From the NCBI GenBank assembly GCA_964505785.1, contig CAZDJZ010000002.1, forward strand, positions 124,001 through 188,000: a stretch of 64,000 bases of DNA, in the 5' to 3' direction. Each line of letters opens with the position of its first letter. The first letter of the stretch is position 1. Made by a program: the position numbers and the translations under genes. The notes beneath the pieces are model-generated. The model was not told where the DNA came from. It did no database searches and saw nothing but the letters and a program-made list of their open reading frames with translations. Of this stretch, positions 59,920 through 64,000 are shown in pieces. The DNA is from CAYRTV01 sp964505785 (GTDB taxonomy: Bacteria > Acidobacteriota > Aminicenantia > Aminicenantales > Aminicenantaceae).

Positions 59920-60021
59920 TTCGGAAAAGAGTCTGTCGCGCGGGACATTGTCCTCTTAAGCTGCCTGAAAAACGACGGGAAAATACGGCAACAGTCATGC
60001 CAAAAACGTCCGGCATGCAGA

Positions 60022-62037
60022 TTATTCAACAACCTCAGTCAAGATTTGAGCCAGGTCTTTGACCTGGATGTCTTCTCGGTTTTTATCTTTCAGTCCATCC
60101 TGAAGCATTGTTTGGCAAAACGGACAGGATGTCGCGGCGGTTTGCGCACCGGTTTTTAAGACTTCGTCGCAACGCAGGTGATTGATGCGGCGCCCAAGAT
60201 TTTCCTCCGTCCACATCAGTCCTCCTCCGGCGCCGCAGCAGAAGCTGTGTTCATGATGGTTATCCATTTCCAGAATTGCATCTGAAGACGAATTCCGCAG
60301 AAGTTGCCGGGGGTCTTTCATGATATTGTTGTGCCGGCCTAAGTAGCAGGAATCATGGTAGGTTATAGACGTATTGAGCGTCTTGGAAATTTTCAATCGT
60401 CCTTCCTTGACAAGACGGGAAAAGAACTGGGAGTGGTGGATGACCTCTATCCGACCGAATTTTTTTCTGGATTCTTCATCCATTTCCGGAAGAACTGTCA
60501 TCAAGCGGGGATATTCATGTTTAATGGTGTGGTAGCCGTGGGGACAAAAAACAATAATTTTTTTTATGCCGTATTGAATAATATTGGCGATATTTTCTCC
60601 GGCCTGCATTTGGAATAAATATTCATTGCCCAGCCGGCGTGACGAATCACCGCAGCATTTTTCTTCGTTTCCAAGAACAGCAAAATCAACATCAGCCTTT
60701 TGCAGAAGCGTGGCTACGGCGCGGGTGATTTTTTTTCCTTGTTCATCAAATGAACCAGCGCACCCGACCCATAAAAGCGTATCACATTCCGGAGTCTCCT
60801 GAATCTTTTTGACATCCATTTCCTCTGCCCAGGCAAAACGTTCAGAAAAACCAATTCCCCAGGGATTGCTGTTGGCTTCCATATTACGGAAAAAGGAATT
60901 CAGCTCAGCAGGGAAGCGGCTTTCCATAAGAACTTCTCCCTGCCTGACGCCGACGATCTTAGGAATGTGCTCAATTTCCACCGGGCAGACATGCATACAG
61001 GCTCCGCAAGTGGTACAGGTCCAGATTTCTCCTTCCGTAAAAGTTGACTGCATAAGAGGGGGAACATCATCTCTTTTTTTGTTAATATATTTTTTGCCTT
61101 CAGAGAGGAGGTGCTTCCGTAAATTAAAAATGATCATTTTGGGAGAAAGTGGTTTTTCACTGGCAAATGCAGGACAAACATCCTGGCATCGTCCGCATTC
61201 CATGCAGGCAAAGGAATCCAGCAGGTCTTTCCATGTAAAATCCGGGGCTTTTTCCACCCCGAATATTTCTGAATTTTCGATATCGAGCGGCTGCAGCTCG
61301 CCCATAGGGGAATCTTTATGGACCAGCACATTGAATGATCCGGCGAACATATGAAAATACTTTGAGTGGGGAACATACACGATAAATCCAAAGACAATTA
61401 AAATATGCAGCCACCAGGAAATGTGAAAATGCATTCCCACGGCAGAAGGATCCATATTGGACTGCTGAATCCACCCAGCGAATCCTTTTCCCAAAAAAGA
61501 CCATCGTTCCGTCCCGGCATGATTGGCAATGGCGAAGGCTTCGAAATAGAGATAACTCAACGTTACAACCGTGAGAAGGACATAGATAACCAGTGAATCA
61601 AAAGGCGTTGTGTTATACGCATCAGGTCGGATGATGAACCTGCGGATCAGCATATATACGACGGATGCAATCACCAGGATCGCGAATAAGTCCACAATAA
61701 AGGAGAAAAAAAGACCGAAACCGGAATCACCGAAAATATGAAAACCGGGGATATATCCTTCCAAAATATGATTTACGGACATGGTGTCAAATGTCAGGGC
61801 ACCGTAAAAAATAAAAACATGAATAAATCCGGTCCAGATTCGCTCATTTTTCAGTGTACAGCGCTGCAGGAATATTTTTGTAAAGGCCCCTCCTATTCGC
61901 TTCACAAGATGATTGAAGCGTCGGTCCGGCTGTCCGGTTAAAATAATTTTCAGACGGTAAACAACGGGAATAAGAAAGCCCATGGCTGTGGCTGCGATAA
62001 TAAATGTAAAAATAATTTTTCCTGGTGTGGATAACAT
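60022..62037 (-). CDS. Membrane FeS oxidoreductase, HdrD-like with NarI-like membrane domain
   Basis: A 671-residue fusion. The first ~250 residues hold about six transmembrane helices with paired histidines, like a NarI/HdrE b-type cytochrome. Two ferredoxin-type cluster motifs follow (CMECGRCQDVCPAF, ~280; CTTCGACMHVCPVEIEHIP, ~340), then two CCG domains (LLWVGCAGSFDEQGK, EEKCCGDSSRR; YHDSCYLGRHN, FCCGAGGGLMW). This layout is that of membrane-bound heterodisulfide-reductase-like proteins, some of which are thought to take electrons from electron-transfer flavoprotein to menaquinone. No etfAB is adjacent. AAGGAGGGATT precedes the ATG. The real partner is an inference. Confidence 0.85.
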   Translation of the reverse strand: MLSTPGKIIFTFIIAATAMGFLIPVVYRLKIILTGQPDRRFNHLVKRIGGAFTKIFLQRCTLKNERIWTGFIHVFIFYGALTFDTMSVNHILEGYIPGFHIFGDSGFGLFFSFIVDLFAILVIASVVYMLIRRFIIRPDAYNTTPFDSLVIYVLLTVVTLSYLYFEAFAIANHAGTERWSFLGKGFAGWIQQSNMDPSAVGMHFHISWWLHILIVFGFIVYVPHSKYFHMFAGSFNVLVHKDSPMGELQPLDIENSEIFGVEKAPDFTWKDLLDSFACMECGRCQDVCPAFASEKPLSPKMIIFNLRKHLLSEGKKYINKKRDDVPPLMQSTFTEGEIWTCTTCGACMHVCPVEIEHIPKIVGVRQGEVLMESRFPAELNSFFRNMEANSNPWGIGFSERFAWAEEMDVKKIQETPECDTLLWVGCAGSFDEQGKKITRAVATLLQKADVDFAVLGNEEKCCGDSSRRLGNEYLFQMQAGENIANIIQYGIKKIIVFCPHGYHTIKHEYPRLMTVLPEMDEESRKKFGRIEVIHHSQFFSRLVKEGRLKISKTLNTSITYHDSCYLGRHNNIMKDPRQLLRNSSSDAILEMDNHHEHSFCCGAGGGLMWTEENLGRRINHLRCDEVLKTGAQTAATSCPFCQTMLQDGLKDKNREDIQVKDLAQILTEVVE

Positions 62038-62050
62038 AATCCCTCCTTTT

Positions 62051-62863
62051 TTAAAAGGGAAACGCGATTCCCCAAATAATTTTATGATAGCTGAATTTTT
62101 GATTCAATCGGCTTTTTCCGAGGTCATTCCAGATTCCCGCACCTAATGAGATCTCCATGTAATCAAAAACCCGGATTCTGATAATCAGATCGGCCAGAAA
62201 TGACTGGCCCCAGGAAAAATAAGCTTCTGATTGACCGATGAATTGAAAACTCAGGCAAATATTTTCAGCCGGTTCAGCCCCGGCGCGAAATCCATATTCC
62301 TGCTTCAATTGATCCCCGGAAAAATCAAGATGGCCCCGCTGGTTTGTATGATGGAAAAACCAGGTAAACGGTTCGAAATAAAAGGCATCGCTTTCCACCG
62401 GAATGCCCAAGCCCAGGTAATTACGGTTGAGGTAATAGGCACGGCCATTCAGTTTGCTTTGATAGTCCGAATCATGATTGCTGTCATGTCCGATAATCAG
62501 AACCACGTTTGAAACAGGTTTGTGGCGCAATGAAAAATGCCAATCGAATTTAGTCCGGCGGCCGCCATCGTCGTGGGTGATTAATTGAGTAAGAAGCCGG
62601 GTATGGGAGCCGAAAAAAATATAGTTGTGAAACCCAAGGTTCCAACGGTCTTCAGGGCCGCTGAGATCGTTATAACTGGGGAACGTGCCGGGTTTAAGCA
62701 AGTGAAAAAAATAGTCTCCGTGAAGATGAAGCATGCCCGGTGTCAGAGATGATTTTTTGTTCAAATCCGGACGATGGATATACAATTCCTGGGAAAAGGA
62801 ATAAGTTCCGGACCATATGGACAGGAACAAGCATAAACCTGAAAATGCGCCTTTAAAATTCAT
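62051..62863 (-). CDS. Exported outer-membrane barrel-type protein of unknown family
   Basis: A 270-residue protein with a signal peptide (about 24 residues, ending near SFSQE) and a sequence rich in aromatics and alternating strands (FSLRHKPVSNVVLIIG, YFEPFTWFFHHTNQRG, AYFSWGQSFLADLIIRIRV), ending KIIWGIAFPF with a terminal Phe. It begins inside the last codons of the TonB-dependent receptor gene (11-bp overlap), with TAGGAATGGCTT before the ATG, so the two are translationally coupled. That argues for a shared role at the outer membrane. It ends 13 bp before the membrane FeS oxidoreductase gene. Confidence 0.72.
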   Translation of the reverse strand: MNFKGAFSGLCLFLSIWSGTYSFSQELYIHRPDLNKKSSLTPGMLHLHGDYFFHLLKPGTFPSYNDLSGPEDRWNLGFHNYIFFGSHTRLLTQLITHDDGGRRTKFDWHFSLRHKPVSNVVLIIGHDSNHDSDYQSKLNGRAYYLNRNYLGLGIPVESDAFYFEPFTWFFHHTNQRGHLDFSGDQLKQEYGFRAGAEPAENICLSFQFIGQSEAYFSWGQSFLADLIIRIRVFDYMEISLGAGIWNDLGKSRLNQKFSYHKIIWGIAFPF

Positions 62864-64000
62864 AAGCCATTCCTAGCCTAAACACCCGCGGCGATTGAAT
62901 TTCCGTAGGAAAGCGTTCCGGATATTCCGGCACGGTCCAAAACTGTTCCTCTGTATCCAGGGATAAATTAAGAAGATTGAACCCATCCAGCATAAATTTT
63001 AGCCGGCCTCCGCCTAAATCAATGATTTTTTCGATCCGGATATCAACGGTTTGATTGAATGAATACCGGGCAACACCCCGGGGAGCTGTTTGTATAAAAA
63101 CAGGGCCCTGATTTAAATCCGGGATGATTTTCAGCCGGGAAAAAGGCTGTCCGTCATAGTATTTCGCCACTGCGGAAATCCGAAAGCCCAAAGGAGCCAG
63201 ATAACGGAAACCCAGTCTGGCTGTGTATCCTCTGTCGAAATGGAGCCGCCCTTCCGCTTTGATCAAATTATTAGGTGAATGAAAGAGATTGCCGATGACC
63301 CCGTCATCATTTTCCAGAGCCGTATTGCCCGGATTGGCATTACCGATGCAGTGAATCGCCGTAAAAGTAAGGAAGAAAGTAAAACGGTTTCCCCATTTTT
63401 TTTGCAGATACAAGTCCAGACCGAAATAATTTGTTGTGCGGGTACCGGATTCGACATTGGATAATTGATAAAAATCCTGCCCTAGTGTTGATTTTTTTTG
63501 ATCGAATATCGTAAAAATCATGTCATCATAAGTAAAAGGAATTCTATCGTCTCCGATGTCCAAATGATATCGCGGGATATAGGAACCGGTTAAGGGAACC
63601 CCGGTATTGATCGTCCGGATTAAGTTGCGGGTGGCCCGGAAAAAACCAGACAGGGTAAATGTCCAGTGCCGTCCGAACACGGTTTGGTAAGATAAGGCGG
63701 CTTCATCGATATAGGAGCGTTTGATTTCAGGGTCGATGGCAGTAAAAGCCGGACCTTCCCTTCGCCGCATCTCACCTTGTTCGTCCGGTTGAAAAAGGTG
63801 ATCCTGATTACGGTCGTCCCAGACATATACCAGGCTTCCCGGAGCCTCCGGGTGTCCGAAGCTTAAATAAGACAGCGGTAAAGTGAAATGATACCGGTGG
63901 AAGGAAAACTTAAACACGGATGTTTTGGCTTTGTCCAAAGGGATAATAACGCCTAATCTGGGACCGAAATTCAGCCAGCTGATTTGATTTTGGTCATTTC
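62853..64000 (-). CDS. TonB-dependent receptor (Oar-like), C-terminal part cut by window end
   Basis: The minus strand is open from the window edge to the stop at 62853, giving 381 residues of the C-terminal barrel of a large TonB-dependent outer-membrane protein. Typical segments are WLNFGPRLGVIIP, IDPEIKRSYIDEAALSYQ (the 'DPDLKRPYTDE' step of Oar-type receptors), NQTVDIRIEKIIDLGGG and MLDGFNLLNLS, and it ends RLGMAYEF with the barrel-terminal Phe. The plug and any carboxypeptidase-like N-terminal domain are outside the window. The start codon is not in view; internal Met or Leu codons near 63938 are not starts. Confidence 0.85.
   Translation of the reverse strand, partial: NDQNQISWLNFGPRLGVIIPLDKAKTSVFKFSFHRYHFTLPLSYLSFGHPEAPGSLVYVWDDRNQDHLFQPDEQGEMRRREGPAFTAIDPEIKRSYIDEAALSYQTVFGRHWTFTLSGFFRATRNLIRTINTGVPLTGSYIPRYHLDIGDDRIPFTYDDMIFTIFDQKKSTLGQDFYQLSNVESGTRTTNYFGLDLYLQKKWGNRFTFFLTFTAIHCIGNANPGNTALENDDGVIGNLFHSPNNLIKAEGRLHFDRGYTARLGFRYLAPLGFRISAVAKYYDGQPFSRLKIIPDLNQGPVFIQTAPRGVARYSFNQTVDIRIEKIIDLGGGRLKFMLDGFNLLNLSLDTEEQFWTVPEYPERFPTEIQSPRVFRLGMAYEF

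Noticed and set aside
59920..60021. RNA gene or terminator in the convergent gap after the RNase HII-like gene
   Set aside because: Only a 6-bp CATGCC/GGCATG pairing is visible and it has no T tract. No tRNA or other RNA fold was recognised.

Overview
The window reads as one continuous piece of a chromosome from a Gram-negative, probably peptide- and amino-acid-using heterotroph. Outer-membrane evidence is BamD, several beta-barrel proteins and a TonB-dependent receptor of the Oar type. Gene content (OPT-family peptide transporters, CstA, a subtilisin-like secreted protease, DUF507 pair, stand-alone PqqD, HdrD-like membrane FeS oxidoreductase, pumping pyrophosphatase) and moderate G+C fit a member of the Acidobacteriota/Aminicenantes neighbourhood. 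That placement is an inference from gene content only. I see no rRNA, tRNA, CRISPR array, phage or transposase gene.

Layout. 1-7.9 kb: a TCA-cycle block (sucD, sucC, a lone fumarase beta subunit, mdh, icd on the minus strand; acnB divergent on the plus strand). 8.3-11.3 kb: a two-subunit B12-dependent acyl-CoA mutase whose active-site residues look like isobutyryl-CoA mutase rather than methylmalonyl-CoA mutase, then an M23 peptidase. 11.5-15.4 kb (minus): OPT transporter, PqqD-like protein, def, fmt. 15.6-23.5 kb (plus): the cell-shape operon mreB-mreC-mreD-mrdA-rodA followed by a radical-SAM/DUF2344 fusion. 23.6-29.5 kb: acyl-CoA dehydrogenase; then, on the minus strand, OPT transporter-cstA and exbD plus a thioredoxin-fold protein ending in CxxCH. 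30.4-38.6 kb (plus, apart from one minus-strand ACT protein): three GT4 glycosyltransferases interleaved with two small coiled-coil proteins, a glutamine amidotransferase, a PKD-type outer-membrane protein and rmlD. 38.7-57.4 kb: a very long minus-strand run, in transcription order PASTA protein, rpe, epimerase, bamD, outer-membrane protein, S8 protease, recN, miaB, hppA, then (with its own promoter) nusA, infB, DUF503, rbfA, nrnA, truB, an NSS amino-acid symporter with its 31-residue MetS partner, and finally two DUF507 proteins and a thioesterase. 57.7-64 kb: threonine aldolase, a divergent RNase HII-like protein, and on the minus strand a TonB-dependent receptor (cut by the window edge), a barrel protein and a membrane FeS oxidoreductase.

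How the parts fit. Secreted protease, two OPT carriers, CstA and the NSS symporter would bring in peptides and amino acids. Threonine aldolase, the acyl-CoA mutase and acyl-CoA dehydrogenase fit branched-chain and short-chain acyl-CoA handling, with electrons possibly delivered to quinone through the HdrD-like membrane protein. The TCA block and pyrophosphatase fit the same energy-lean economy.

Between the genes lie two families of dispersed non-coding repeats. One is bounded by inverted copies of a ~16-bp end (AGCCTGAATTATTCAC and its complement) and has a recognisable core. The other carries the CATCCTGAGGAACG-like core. They occupy most of the larger gaps and are the main structure not explained by genes.
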